DNA of 13,874 bases from Helicobacteraceae bacterium (lineage in GTDB: Bacteria; Campylobacterota; Campylobacteria; Campylobacterales; SZUA-545): NCBI GenBank assembly GCA_031275395.1, contig JAISOU010000059.1, forward strand, positions 1 through 13,874, in the 5' to 3' direction. Below, in pieces: positions 7,630-13,874 of this stretch (position 1 is the first letter of the stretch; each line of letters begins with the position of its first letter). The notes below the pieces were generated by a model, which was not told the DNA's origin, did no database searches, and was given only the letters and a program-made list of their open reading frames with translations. A program made the position numbers and the translations under genes.

Positions 7630-7779
7630 TTACGTTTGGCGCTTTGCCCCGCGATCGAGCCCGTCAGAGAATAACCGCGCCCATAAAATAGAACCGCGCT
7701 TTGCCGCCGCCGCGCCAAACAACCCCGTAAAAGCCGGTACCCCGACAAACTTGCCGCGTCCTTGCCAAGCGAAGAACAT
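7630..7779 (-). CDS. Small ORF of 49 codons, possible small membrane protein
   Basis: The ORF starts MFFAWQGRGK at ATG 7779 and ends at TAA 7632-7630. Residues 11-26 (FVGVPAFTGLFGAAAA) are hydrophobic and glycine/alanine-rich and could span or insert in a membrane. The tail is basic (LDRGAKRQT). I do not recognise the family; the first ten residues only faintly recall small bacterial membrane proteins that begin MFF.W.GRG. The main evidence is the start: a perfect TAAGGAG ribosome site eight bases upstream and TATAAT about 30 bases upstream. After the stop the same frame stays open for 38 more codons to a TAA at 7515-7513, including a hydrophobic stretch WLVLSAIRLF, so this may be the front of a decayed longer gene. 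Confidence 0.5.
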   Translation of the reverse strand: MFFAWQGRGKFVGVPAFTGLFGAAAAKRGSILWARLFSDGLDRGAKRQT

Positions 7780-7787
7780 TTTTAACG

Positions 7788-7814
7788 CTCCTTACAAAAC
7801 AGGCGTAAATTATA
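7788..7814 (-). promoter_or_regulatory. Promoter and ribosome site of the small minus-strand ORF
   Basis: The complement of 7809-7814 is TATAAT, preceded by TG. The complement of 7788-7794 is TAAGGAG, eight bases before the ATG at 7779. The predicted leader is about 23 bases. The -10 box faces away from the TACAAT box at 7846-7851, giving a compact divergent promoter pair that shares about 31 bp. Confidence 0.6.
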
Positions 7815-7840
7815 CATATATCGACATTCGCGATCGCCGC

Positions 7841-7852
7841 TTTGCTACAATT
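7841..7852 (+). promoter_or_regulatory. Promoter core of the spermidine operon
   Basis: TTTGCTACAATT, with -10 box TACAAT (7846-7851), is identical over 12 bases to the dnaJ promoter core. The leader to the ATG at 7880 is about 22 bases and includes AAAAGGA (7867-7873), a good ribosome site six bases before the start. It is the only promoter-like site I found upstream of the seven-gene run that follows. Confidence 0.65.
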
Positions 7853-7879
7853 GGCTAAAATCGCGCAAAAGGATCGCAA

Positions 7880-9073
7880 ATGAGCAAAACGCTAATTATC
7901 GGCGCGGGCGGCGTGGGGCGCGTGGTCGCTCACAAATGCGCGATGAATCAATCGACGTTCGGCGAAATTACGCTTGCGAGTCGCACGAAATCAAAGTGCG
8001 ATCAGATCGCAAACGAGATCAGGCAAAAATGGGGCGTTTCTATCAAAACCGACGCGATCGACGCGGACGACAAGGCGGCTTTGACGGCGCTGATCAAAAA
8101 AACCGACGCGAAAATTGTCCTGAATATCGCGCTTCCGTATCAGGATTTGTCGATTATGGACGCTTGCGTCGAGGCGAAGGTCGATTACCTTGATACGGCA
8201 AATTACGAAAGTCCCGAGTTGGCGAAGTTTGAATACAAAGAGCAGTGGGCGCGAAAAGAGGCTTTTGAAAACGCGGGAATAACGGGTTTGCTTGGAAGCG
8301 GTTTTGACCCGGGCGTTACAAACGTCTTTGCGGCATACGCGCAAAAACATTACTTTGACGAAATCCATTATTTAGATATTTTGGATTGCAACGCGGGCGA
8401 TCACGGTTACGCGTTTGCGACAAACTTCAATCCCGAGATCAATTTACGCGAAGTTAGCGCGAAAGGACGATATTGGGAAAACGGAAAATGGATAGAAACG
8501 GATCCTTTATCGATTAAACTTGTTTGGGATTATCCAGAGGTAGGCGACAAAGATAGCTATTTGCTCTATCACGAGGAGCTAGAAAGCCTTGTTAAAAATA
8601 TCAAGGGCTTAAAACGAGCGCGCTTTTTTATGACTTTTGGGCAGAGTTATTTAACGCATATGAGATGCCTTGAAAACGTTGGTATGCTTGGGATTAAACC
8701 GATCGAGCATAAAGGCGTAAAAATAACGCCGATCGAGTTTCTAAAAACGCTTCTACCCGATCCTTCAACGCTTGGCTCAAGGACGAAAGGAAAAACAAAT
8801 ATCGGTTGCGTTTTCGAGGGGATAAAAAATGGCGAAAAGCGCAAAATATATATCTATAACGTTTGCGATCACGAGGAGTGTTATCGCGAAGTTTTCGCGC
8901 AAGCGGTTAGTTACACGACGGGCGTTCCGGCTATGATCGGCGCAAAGTTGATCTTAGAGAGAAAATGGAAAAAAGCGGGCGTATGGAATATGGAAGAGTT
9001 TGATCCCGATTCGTTTATGAAAGAACTTAACGAACAGGGGTTGCCATGGAAAATAAAAGAGCTAGGGGTATAA
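7880..9073 (+). CDS. Carboxyspermidine/carboxynorspermidine dehydrogenase (saccharopine dehydrogenase family)
   Basis: The enzyme condenses putrescine (or diaminopropane) with aspartate beta-semialdehyde and reduces the imine with NADPH to carboxyspermidine (or carboxynorspermidine). This is the first step of the route used in Campylobacter and Vibrio instead of SpeE/SpeD. The N-terminal Rossmann fold has GAGGVGRV (8-15). The conserved saccharopine dehydrogenase-like segment LGSGFDPGVTNVFAAYA (138-154) and the C-terminal GVWNMEEFDPDSFM (367-380) are typical of the family. Length 397 is as expected. The assignment is strengthened by nspC two genes downstream. Which diamine is preferred cannot be read from sequence; spermidine is the expected product in this group. 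The next gene starts one base after its stop codon. Confidence 0.92.
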   Translation: MSKTLIIGAGGVGRVVAHKCAMNQSTFGEITLASRTKSKCDQIANEIRQKWGVSIKTDAIDADDKAALTALIKKTDAKIVLNIALPYQDLSIMDACVEAKVDYLDTANYESPELAKFEYKEQWARKEAFENAGITGLLGSGFDPGVTNVFAAYAQKHYFDEIHYLDILDCNAGDHGYAFATNFNPEINLREVSAKGRYWENGKWIETDPLSIKLVWDYPEVGDKDSYLLYHEELESLVKNIKGLKRARFFMTFGQSYLTHMRCLENVGMLGIKPIEHKGVKITPIEFLKTLLPDPSTLGSRTKGKTNIGCVFEGIKNGEKRKIYIYNVCDHEECYREVFAQAVSYTTGVPAMIGAKLILERKWKKAGVWNMEEFDPDSFMKELNEQGLPWKIKELGV

Positions 9074-9074
9074 G

Positions 9075-9614
9075 ATGAAACAAACGGAGGCGATCGCGCC
9101 GTCGCAAGAGTGGCGCGTAGCGGATATTAAAAGCGATTTTGAAGGCGGATTTATCGATCGCGTTTCAAAAGAGTGGGCGTTAGCTACGGCTGGAAACGCG
9201 AGCGATTACAACGCAATGACAATCTCTTGGGGATTGATTGGTCATCTTTGGGAAAAACCCGTAGCGGTTTGCTTTGTTCGCCCGCAAAGGCATACGAGAA
9301 TCTTTACGGATAAAAGCGCGTTTTTTACGCTTACTTTTTTTGGCAAAGATAAAAAATCCAAAGTGCATAAGATTTTTGGAAACGAATCGGGCAAAGATAT
9401 AGACAAAGCCGCCAAAGCGGGCGTTACGCCGATCATTTTCGATGAAGGCGCGATCGGTTTTGAGGAGGCAAAAGAGACGATCGTTTGCAAAAAGATCTAT
9501 TTTGACGACTTCAATCCGAAAAACTTTCTCGATTCGTCGATCGCGGCGTTATATACGGACGATTATCACCGCTTTTATATTGGCGAAATCGTTAAGTTTT
9601 ATAAGAAAAAATGA
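9075..9614 (+). CDS. Flavin reductase-like FMN-binding protein
   Basis: The 179 residues resemble the flavin reductase-like split-barrel family: NAMTISWGLIGHLWEKPV (46-63) followed by VCFVRPQRHT (65-74) matches the FMN-phosphate/isoalloxazine region, FFTLTFFG (83-90) the next strand, and YHRFYIGEIVKFY (164-176) the C-terminal strand. Such proteins bind FMN and may reduce flavin with NAD(P)H, but many act on other substrates, so the reaction is unknown. AGGGG (9064-9068), inside the end of the preceding gene, is the ribosome site. The gene starts one base after the dehydrogenase stop and overlaps nspC by four bases (ATGA), so all three are likely translationally coupled. The position between two spermidine enzymes suggests a linked role, but none is established. 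Confidence 0.85.
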   Translation: MKQTEAIAPSQEWRVADIKSDFEGGFIDRVSKEWALATAGNASDYNAMTISWGLIGHLWEKPVAVCFVRPQRHTRIFTDKSAFFTLTFFGKDKKSKVHKIFGNESGKDIDKAAKAGVTPIIFDEGAIGFEEAKETIVCKKIYFDDFNPKNFLDSSIAALYTDDYHRFYIGEIVKFYKKK

Positions 9615-10729
9615 ATCTCTCCCCCGCATACGTTTTAGAAGATAGCAAGCTACGAAAAAACTTAGAGTTATTGGCGTTTGTTCAGGAGAAAAGCGGCGCT
9701 AAAATCTTAGCGGCGCTAAAAGGCTACGCGTTATGGGATAGCTTCAAACTCGTCGGCGAATATCTAACGGGCGCGGCGGCAAGCGGACTTTACGAAGCGA
9801 AACTTGCGAGAGAGGAGATGAACAAAGAGGTGCATACTTTCTGCCCCGCGATCACAGACGAAACGATCGATGAAATATCCGCCCTTAGCGATCATTTAAT
9901 TTTTAATTCGTTCAATCAACTTCGCGCCTACGAACCAAAGGCAAAATCGGCAAATCCAAAGATCGAGATCGGCGTTCGCGTAAATCCGCAATATAGCGAA
10001 GTTAAACCTGAGATATACAATCCGTGCGTAGTCGGTTCGCGCTTAGGCGTTATTCCAGAAGAGTTCGACGAGAGATATTTGGACGTCATTGACGGATTGC
10101 ACTTTCATACGCATTGCGAGCAAAACAGCGACGCTTTAGAGCGGACTTTAGTATATTTTGAAGAGCGTTTTGGAAAATATCTAAGCGCTATGAAATGGAT
10201 CAATATGGGCGGCGGGCATCATATTACCCGATCGGATTACGACGTTCAAAAGCTGATAGATTTAATCAAAAGTTTTAGCGATCGATACGGAACGCAAGTT
10301 TATTTAGAACCGGCGGAAGCGATAGGTTGGCAAACGGGCTATTTGCGATCGCAAGTCGTCGATATAGTTAAAAACGAGATCGAGATTGCGATACTAGACG
10401 TATCGGCGGCGGCTCATATGCCCGATTGTTTAGAGTTTCCCTATCGCCCCGACGTTCGCGGCGCGGGAGCGCCGAACGAAAAAAAATATACCTATCGGTT
10501 AGGCGGTCTAACCTGTTTGGCGGGCGACATAATGGGCGATTATAGCTTTGATCAACCGCTTAAAATCGGCGATCGGATTATATTTGAAGATATGATCCAC
10601 TATACTATGGTTAAAAATAATACGTTTAACGGCGCGCCACTTCCCGCGATCGTTTCTATTGATCAAAACGGACGCGAACGCGTCGTTAAACGATTTGGTT
10701 ACGCGGATTACAAAAACCGCCTTTCTTGA
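9611..10729 (+). CDS. nspC: Carboxynorspermidine/carboxyspermidine decarboxylase
   Basis: This PLP-dependent, alanine racemase-fold (fold III) enzyme removes CO2 from carboxyspermidine or carboxynorspermidine to give the triamine. The PLP lysine is K37 in ILAALKGYALWDS (32-44). Other family marks are GLHFHTHCEQNSD (162-174), MGGGHHIT (199-206), the phosphate-loop segment EPAEAIGWQTG (233-243) and GGLTCLAGDIMGDY (298-311) with the likely active-site cysteine C302. Length 372 is normal. One oddity is EPAEA: fold III decarboxylases generally have glycine at the third position (EPG). The ATG overlaps the flavin reductase stop (ATGA). With the dehydrogenase two genes upstream it completes the pathway. 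Confidence 0.95.
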   Translation: MNLSPAYVLEDSKLRKNLELLAFVQEKSGAKILAALKGYALWDSFKLVGEYLTGAAASGLYEAKLAREEMNKEVHTFCPAITDETIDEISALSDHLIFNSFNQLRAYEPKAKSANPKIEIGVRVNPQYSEVKPEIYNPCVVGSRLGVIPEEFDERYLDVIDGLHFHTHCEQNSDALERTLVYFEERFGKYLSAMKWINMGGGHHITRSDYDVQKLIDLIKSFSDRYGTQVYLEPAEAIGWQTGYLRSQVVDIVKNEIEIAILDVSAAAHMPDCLEFPYRPDVRGAGAPNEKKYTYRLGGLTCLAGDIMGDYSFDQPLKIGDRIIFEDMIHYTMVKNNTFNGAPLPAIVSIDQNGRERVVKRFGYADYKNRLS

Positions 10730-10738
10730 AGGAAAATT

Positions 10739-10936
10739 ATGAATAAAGACGCGTTGAAAGAGGAGCTAAATAATATGCGATCGGCGCTTACGGAGCTTGA
10801 AAGCACCCTAAACGGTATCACAGACGAAGAAGAACGATTATTTTTGGCGCTTGATCAAGGCGGCGTTTTCGTATTAGACGAAATAAAAAAACTTCAAGAA
10901 CGTTTAGCGAGGTTATTAGAAGACGATGAGCGTTGA
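10739..10936 (+). CDS. Small charged coiled-coil protein, function unknown
   Basis: The 65-residue product starts MNKDALKEELNNMRSALTEL. It is strongly helical and charged, with heptad-like Leu/Ile spacing in residues 3-27 and 46-62 flanking a short central break (LDQGGVF, 38-44), so it could form a helical hairpin or an oligomer. It has no signal peptide or membrane segment. I do not recognise the family. AAGGA (10729-10733) precedes the ATG by five bases, starting at the last base of the nspC stop codon. Its last codons overlap the start of the FRG-domain gene by 11 bases, implying coupled translation and perhaps a physical partnership. Ribosome site and tight spacing make it a real gene despite its length. 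Confidence 0.75.
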   Translation: MNKDALKEELNNMRSALTELESTLNGITDEEERLFLALDQGGVFVLDEIKKLQERLARLLEDDER

Positions 10937-11768
10937 TATAAAAACTTTTAACTCCCCTAAAGAGGCGATGGAGTTCTTGGAAAATCTTGCGCTGATCGAC
11001 GAGGATTTTATCTTTCGCGGGCAGCCAAGTCCTAACGATAAATTATCGACTTCGCTTCGCCGTCTAACGGGCGCGCAAGAGGATAAAAAGGTCGATGATC
11101 TGCTTAGACGTTTTGAGATCGCGTTAGCCAAAATCGGAATCTTTCCGTTTGAAAAAGCGGGCGGCAAATTAGATTGGCTTGAATACGCAAGACATTGCGG
11201 CGCTCCGCTACCCGTGATCGACTTTACATATTCGCCTTATATAGCGCTTTTTTTCGCCTTTAATCAAATGGAATCAAACGCGGATATGGATAGCTTTGTA
11301 ACAGTCTTGGCGCTAAACGCCAGAAGCTTGGCAAAAGGTTGGGCGAAAGCCGCAAATCGCGCTTTTGGCGAAGATGATTATCTACGCTTCAAAAACGCGA
11401 GCGAAAGTCAATTTGACGACGGATTCAAAGCGGGAGTTTTGCAGTTAATTCCATTTCCTGCCAAGAAAAATCGTCGTATGTTGGGGCAGATGGGAGCGCT
11501 TTTATACGATACGCTCGATTATCGATCGTTAGGCTTTAACGATTTAGAGGATTTTATAGCTTCGATCGACGATAGCAAAAACAAAAATCCTGCGCTAATA
11601 AAGGTTAATATACATAAAAGTTGCGCCCAAAGCGTTTTTGAGCGTTTAGAGTTGATGAACATAACGGGAAGCCAACTATTCTTAAACGAATACGGCGCGG
11701 CTATGGACGCGGTTAATTCCTATTTTTATAATTCGCGTATTCACTTTCGCGATCTGGATAATAGATGA
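10926..11768 (+). CDS. FRG-domain protein
   Basis: The FRG domain is named for its Phe-Arg-Gly motif, here DFIFRGQ (27-33). The second hallmark, WLEYARHCGAPLPVIDFT followed by SPYIALFFAF (84-101, 103-112), corresponds to the family's (Q)H.G.PTRLLD.T..P..ALFFA segment; here proline-valine replaces the usual threonine-arginine. QMGALL (188-193) and a C-terminal LFLNEYGAAMDAV (251-263) also fit. The 280-residue length fits a stand-alone FRG protein. The biochemical activity of the domain is not established; members occur in varied contexts including mobile and defence-like loci. No signal peptide was seen, so it is probably cytosolic. It overlaps the coiled-coil gene by 11 bases and the next gene by four. 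Confidence 0.8.
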   Translation: MSVDIKTFNSPKEAMEFLENLALIDEDFIFRGQPSPNDKLSTSLRRLTGAQEDKKVDDLLRRFEIALAKIGIFPFEKAGGKLDWLEYARHCGAPLPVIDFTYSPYIALFFAFNQMESNADMDSFVTVLALNARSLAKGWAKAANRAFGEDDYLRFKNASESQFDDGFKAGVLQLIPFPAKKNRRMLGQMGALLYDTLDYRSLGFNDLEDFIASIDDSKNKNPALIKVNIHKSCAQSVFERLELMNITGSQLFLNEYGAAMDAVNSYFYNSRIHFRDLDNR

Positions 11769-12193
11769 GTATAGATAAAGCGATCAAAAACGTAAAACGC
11801 CGCAAAAAAGTTCTGTTAGCGGCGCTTTTTCTGCTTACGTTCTTTCTTTTATTGCTTTGGACGTATAGTCGAGGTTTAAGCAACCCGATCAAAACGCCTG
11901 AAACGCGAGAGATTCCGCCAGTTTTGGAAAACGCTTTTTTGCGGTGGTTTCGCGGCGAAAACGGCGAACTGCTCGCCACGTTTAGATTACAAAACTATAC
12001 CGATAAGTTTATTGGCAGAGTCGAAATAAATTGCGTCGCATATTACGCAAACGACGAGGAGGCGGGAAACTACAATCAAAAGATCAGCGTTTCTTTAATG
12101 CCTAGCGAAGTTAGAATGCTTAACCGCGCATATATGGGCGTTCTCGATCCGCTTGCGCAAAAGGTTAATTGCGCGTTGGAACGCTGGGAATAA
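11765..12193 (+). CDS. Single-pass inner-membrane protein, function unknown
   Basis: The 142-residue product has a basic cytosolic start (KNVKRRKK, 8-15), one membrane segment (about 16-33, VLLAALFLLTFFLLLLWT) and a periplasmic domain of about 105 residues. By the positive-inside rule the C-terminus is outside. The domain has alternating strands (LLATFRLQNY, RVEINCVAYY, KISVSLM) that suggest a small beta-sandwich, and two cysteines (C90 and C136) that could form a disulfide. I do not recognise the family. It overlaps the FRG gene by four bases (ATGA) and ends 20 bp before the M23 peptidase gene. It may work with that peptidase at the membrane, but this rests on gene order only. Confidence 0.75.
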   Translation: MSIDKAIKNVKRRKKVLLAALFLLTFFLLLLWTYSRGLSNPIKTPETREIPPVLENAFLRWFRGENGELLATFRLQNYTDKFIGRVEINCVAYYANDEEAGNYNQKISVSLMPSEVRMLNRAYMGVLDPLAQKVNCALERWE

Positions 12194-12213
12194 AACCGTT
12201 AAAGGAGTAATAG

Positions 12214-13593
12214 ATGAGAAGACACTACAACCCAAGACGATCGCAACGAATAAAAACAATCTTTTTTGTTTTGGTAATCGCCGCGATAGCGCTCTTTATC
12301 GCTTTTTCGCCGATATTTGAGCGAGTAGCGCCGCAAGCGGTATTGTTACATTCGCAATATTGGAATCCGACTACGCCTTTAGAGATCAATTTGACCGATA
12401 ACCGAGGGCTTTTAAGTTATAAGGTTAAGGCAATAGCCGATAATAGGGAAATTATCCTTGCGCAAGGCGAGGCTAAAGGCGTTAAAGAGTTGGCGCTTAG
12501 CCTTACCTTTCCGCCTAGCGAAACTATCCCTAAAGATCGCGTCGTTTTGGTTATAGAAGCGCTCGATTCAAGTTTGTGGAACTTCTTTTATGGTAATAGC
12601 GTTGAAACGAGCAAAGAGTTTATCATAGATAAAGACGCGCCGATCGTCAATATAGTGGCTAATTCCTACTCTATAGCCTCCGGCGGGAGCGCTCTTGCGA
12701 TCTTTGAAGCGAGCGATCCTAATATAGACGAGGTTAAGGTCGTTACAAAGAGCGGAAAAGTATTTGTCGCGGCGCAGTTTTACAAACCGCGTTACTACGC
12801 GGCGTTGATCGCCCGTGATATTAACGATCGCGACTTTGCCGCATACGCGATCGCGACCGATCTGGCGGGCAATCAAAATCGAGCGCGTATTCCGTTATAT
12901 CTTAAAGACGTTCGCTACAAAGAGTCCGCGATCAAATTAACAAAAACCTTTTTAGAAGGCAAAGTGGACGATCTTAACTTTCGCTATAACTCTCGCGCAA
13001 ACGACGCGGAATTAACCCCGCTAGATCGTTTTATTTTTGTTAATGAAGCGTTACGCGAAAAAAGCCTGAAAACCATAGAAGAACACACAAGTCCAAGCAA
13101 ACTGCCTTCGATAGATTATTTTGAGATCGGCGCGTTTCGTCCGCTTGCAAACGCGAAGCTAGTCGCCGGATTTGGAGAGCGCAGAGTTTATTCGCTCGAT
13201 TCAAAAAAAGTTAGCGAGTCTTACCATCTAGGAATAGATTTAGCGAGCGTTAGAGAGGCGAGCGTGATCGCCTCGAACGAAGGCGCTACGGTTTATTCGG
13301 CGGAAAACGGCGTTTATGGCAATATGCCGATCATACATCACGGTCTTGGATTATTTACGCTTTACGGACATTGCACGCATCTTTATATCGCGCAAGGCGA
13401 CGCGGCAAAAAGAGGCGCGCAGGTAGGAACGACGGGAACGACGGGATTTGCTTTCGGCGATCATACGCACTTTGAAGCGCGAGTGCAGGGCGTGGCGGTA
13501 ACGCCGATCGAGTGGATGGACGCGGCGTGGATAAAAGCCAATATAAATAAGGTTCAGGACGACGCAAAAAAAATTATCGACGGACGATCGTAA
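12214..13593 (+). CDS. Membrane-anchored M23-family (LytM-like) metallopeptidase
   Basis: M23 peptidases cut peptide cross-links of peptidoglycan. A basic N-terminus (MRRHYNPRRSQR) and one membrane helix (about 14-32) anchor a periplasmic part. Residues about 45-230 form beta-rich, Ig-like regions (DKDAPIVNIVAN at 139-150 looks like a domain boundary). The catalytic domain occupies about 312-440 with zinc ligands H338 and D342 (HLGID) and H419 (DHTHFE, 416-421) and the catalytic H386 (YGHCTH). All active-site residues are present, so it should be active, unlike degenerate LytM activators. In Campylobacterota several M23 enzymes set helical cell shape; which this corresponds to is not clear, so no symbol is given. 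AAAGGAG (12201-12207) supports the ATG at 12214. It is last in the operon. Confidence 0.9.
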   Translation: MRRHYNPRRSQRIKTIFFVLVIAAIALFIAFSPIFERVAPQAVLLHSQYWNPTTPLEINLTDNRGLLSYKVKAIADNREIILAQGEAKGVKELALSLTFPPSETIPKDRVVLVIEALDSSLWNFFYGNSVETSKEFIIDKDAPIVNIVANSYSIASGGSALAIFEASDPNIDEVKVVTKSGKVFVAAQFYKPRYYAALIARDINDRDFAAYAIATDLAGNQNRARIPLYLKDVRYKESAIKLTKTFLEGKVDDLNFRYNSRANDAELTPLDRFIFVNEALREKSLKTIEEHTSPSKLPSIDYFEIGAFRPLANAKLVAGFGERRVYSLDSKKVSESYHLGIDLASVREASVIASNEGATVYSAENGVYGNMPIIHHGLGLFTLYGHCTHLYIAQGDAAKRGAQVGTTGTTGFAFGDHTHFEARVQGVAVTPIEWMDAAWIKANINKVQDDAKKIIDGRS

Positions 13594-13630
13594 TTTTGCG
13601 ATAAAAAAGCGATAGAAATGTATTCCTAGA

Positions 13631-13658
13631 GCGGATAGGATTTTCCTATCCGCCTTTA
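13631..13658 (+). terminator. Strong hairpin ending the spermidine/M23 operon
   Basis: GCGGATAGGA (13631-13640) and TCCTATCCGC (13644-13653) form a perfect 10-bp stem with a three-base loop (likely opening to five), about 38 bases after the M23 stop codon. The tail CTTTATA is only weakly T-rich. On the minus strand the hairpin would also follow the partial right-edge gene, so it may serve both converging transcripts. A smaller stem CGAAG-TAAC-CTTCG lies at 13665-13678. Confidence 0.65.
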
Positions 13659-13707
13659 TAAGCGCGAAGTAACCTTCGACAACCTTAGCCGATAACTTTG
13701 GCTACTT

Positions 13708-13874
13708 CTACCAATAAAGATACGGATAGCCGTTGTTTTTATTCGCGTCTATTTTCCAAGGATTATCCTTGTCGTTTCCAAACTTCCAACCAAGTCCGCC
13801 AGATCCGTCGCCGTTAATAGCGCTCTCATAAGTCGATCGCGTTTTTAGATCGGCGATTGATTTAGGCGTTCCAG
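13708..13874 (-). CDS. C-terminal end of a probable repeat-rich surface protein (runs off right edge)
   Basis: A minus-strand frame enters from the right edge, stays open for 54 codons and stops at TAG (complement of 13708-13710). The visible tail includes TRSTYESAINGDG, GLGWKFGNDKDNPWKIDAN and ends NNGYPYLYW. This pattern (Tyr, Gly-Trp-x-Phe, Pro-Trp-x-Ile/Trp, Gly-Tyr-Pro-x-Leu-x-Trp) is what I recall closing units of GLUG-motif and similar secreted or adhesin-like proteins. That is inference from a short stretch; the start, length and export signal lie outside the window. Confidence 0.65.
   Translation of the reverse strand, partial: GTPKSIADLKTRSTYESAINGDGSGGLGWKFGNDKDNPWKIDANKNNGYPYLYW

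Noticed and set aside
7523-7858. A 111-codon plus-strand open frame starting at TTG
   Set aside because: It has no ribosome site, starts at TTG, and its product is arginine/proline-rich without domains. It runs antisense to the small minus-strand ORF and through the promoter of the spermidine operon.
7664-7879. A 71-codon minus-strand open frame
   Set aside because: Its start lies at the opposite strand's start codon with no ribosome site, and it crosses both divergent promoters. The frame beginning at 7779, one register away, has the proper start signals.
10926-11768. FRG gene as part of a phage-defence island
   Set aside because: All neighbours are housekeeping or envelope genes in one operon, with no integrase, restriction, nuclease or other defence gene in the window, so a defence label is not supported.

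Overview
The window looks like a chromosomal segment from a member of the Campylobacterota (Epsilonproteobacteria). Three things point there. RecR and DnaJ have the epsilonproteobacterial form (RecR without the usual Toprim glutamate, ending AQGVPTGV...LSLSRA; DnaJ with [10 protein letters not shown] and a GWFS-like C-terminus). Spermidine is made by the carboxyspermidine route (dehydrogenase plus NspC-type decarboxylase). Promoters are mainly a -10 box (GCTAYAAT) without a clear -35. The DNA is also unusually rich in CGATCG, with at least nine copies of the octamer GCGATCGC.

Left part (1-3569). A secreted protein of unknown function runs off the left edge on the minus strand. After about 350 bp without a convincing gene comes a plus-strand exported protein made of nine TPR repeats. 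It converges on rho (transcription termination factor), which lies downstream of recR (recombination repair); both are on the minus strand.

Middle (3570-7879). dnaJ diverges from recR and is followed 54 bp later by a YbiT-type ABC-F ATPase. A GC-rich structure behind the ABC-F gene can fold as a terminator on either strand, serving the ABC-F gene from the left and a minus-strand TraB/GumN-family exported protein from the right. The 380 bp between the TraB/GumN gene and the next operon are not empty. On the minus strand they hold a 49-codon ORF with a TATAAT box and a perfect TAAGGAG ribosome site, back to back with the promoter of the plus-strand operon.

Right part (7880-13593). Seven plus-strand genes are packed with gaps of at most 20 bp or short overlaps and probably form one operon. 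They encode carboxyspermidine dehydrogenase, a flavin reductase-like protein, carboxyspermidine/carboxynorspermidine decarboxylase (nspC), a 65-residue coiled-coil protein, an FRG-domain protein, a single-pass membrane protein and a membrane-anchored M23 peptidase. The first and third make spermidine from putrescine and aspartate semialdehyde; the last two act at the inner membrane and cell wall. The link between the two halves is not evident from sequence. A strong hairpin follows the peptidase gene. The right edge carries the C-terminus of a minus-strand protein that resembles the tails of repeat-rich surface proteins.

No tRNA, rRNA, CRISPR array, insertion sequence or phage gene was seen. 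Most of the window is ordinary housekeeping sequence. The less explained parts are the small minus-strand ORF near 7.7 kb, the 65-aa/FRG pair inside the spermidine operon, and the GCGATCGC enrichment.
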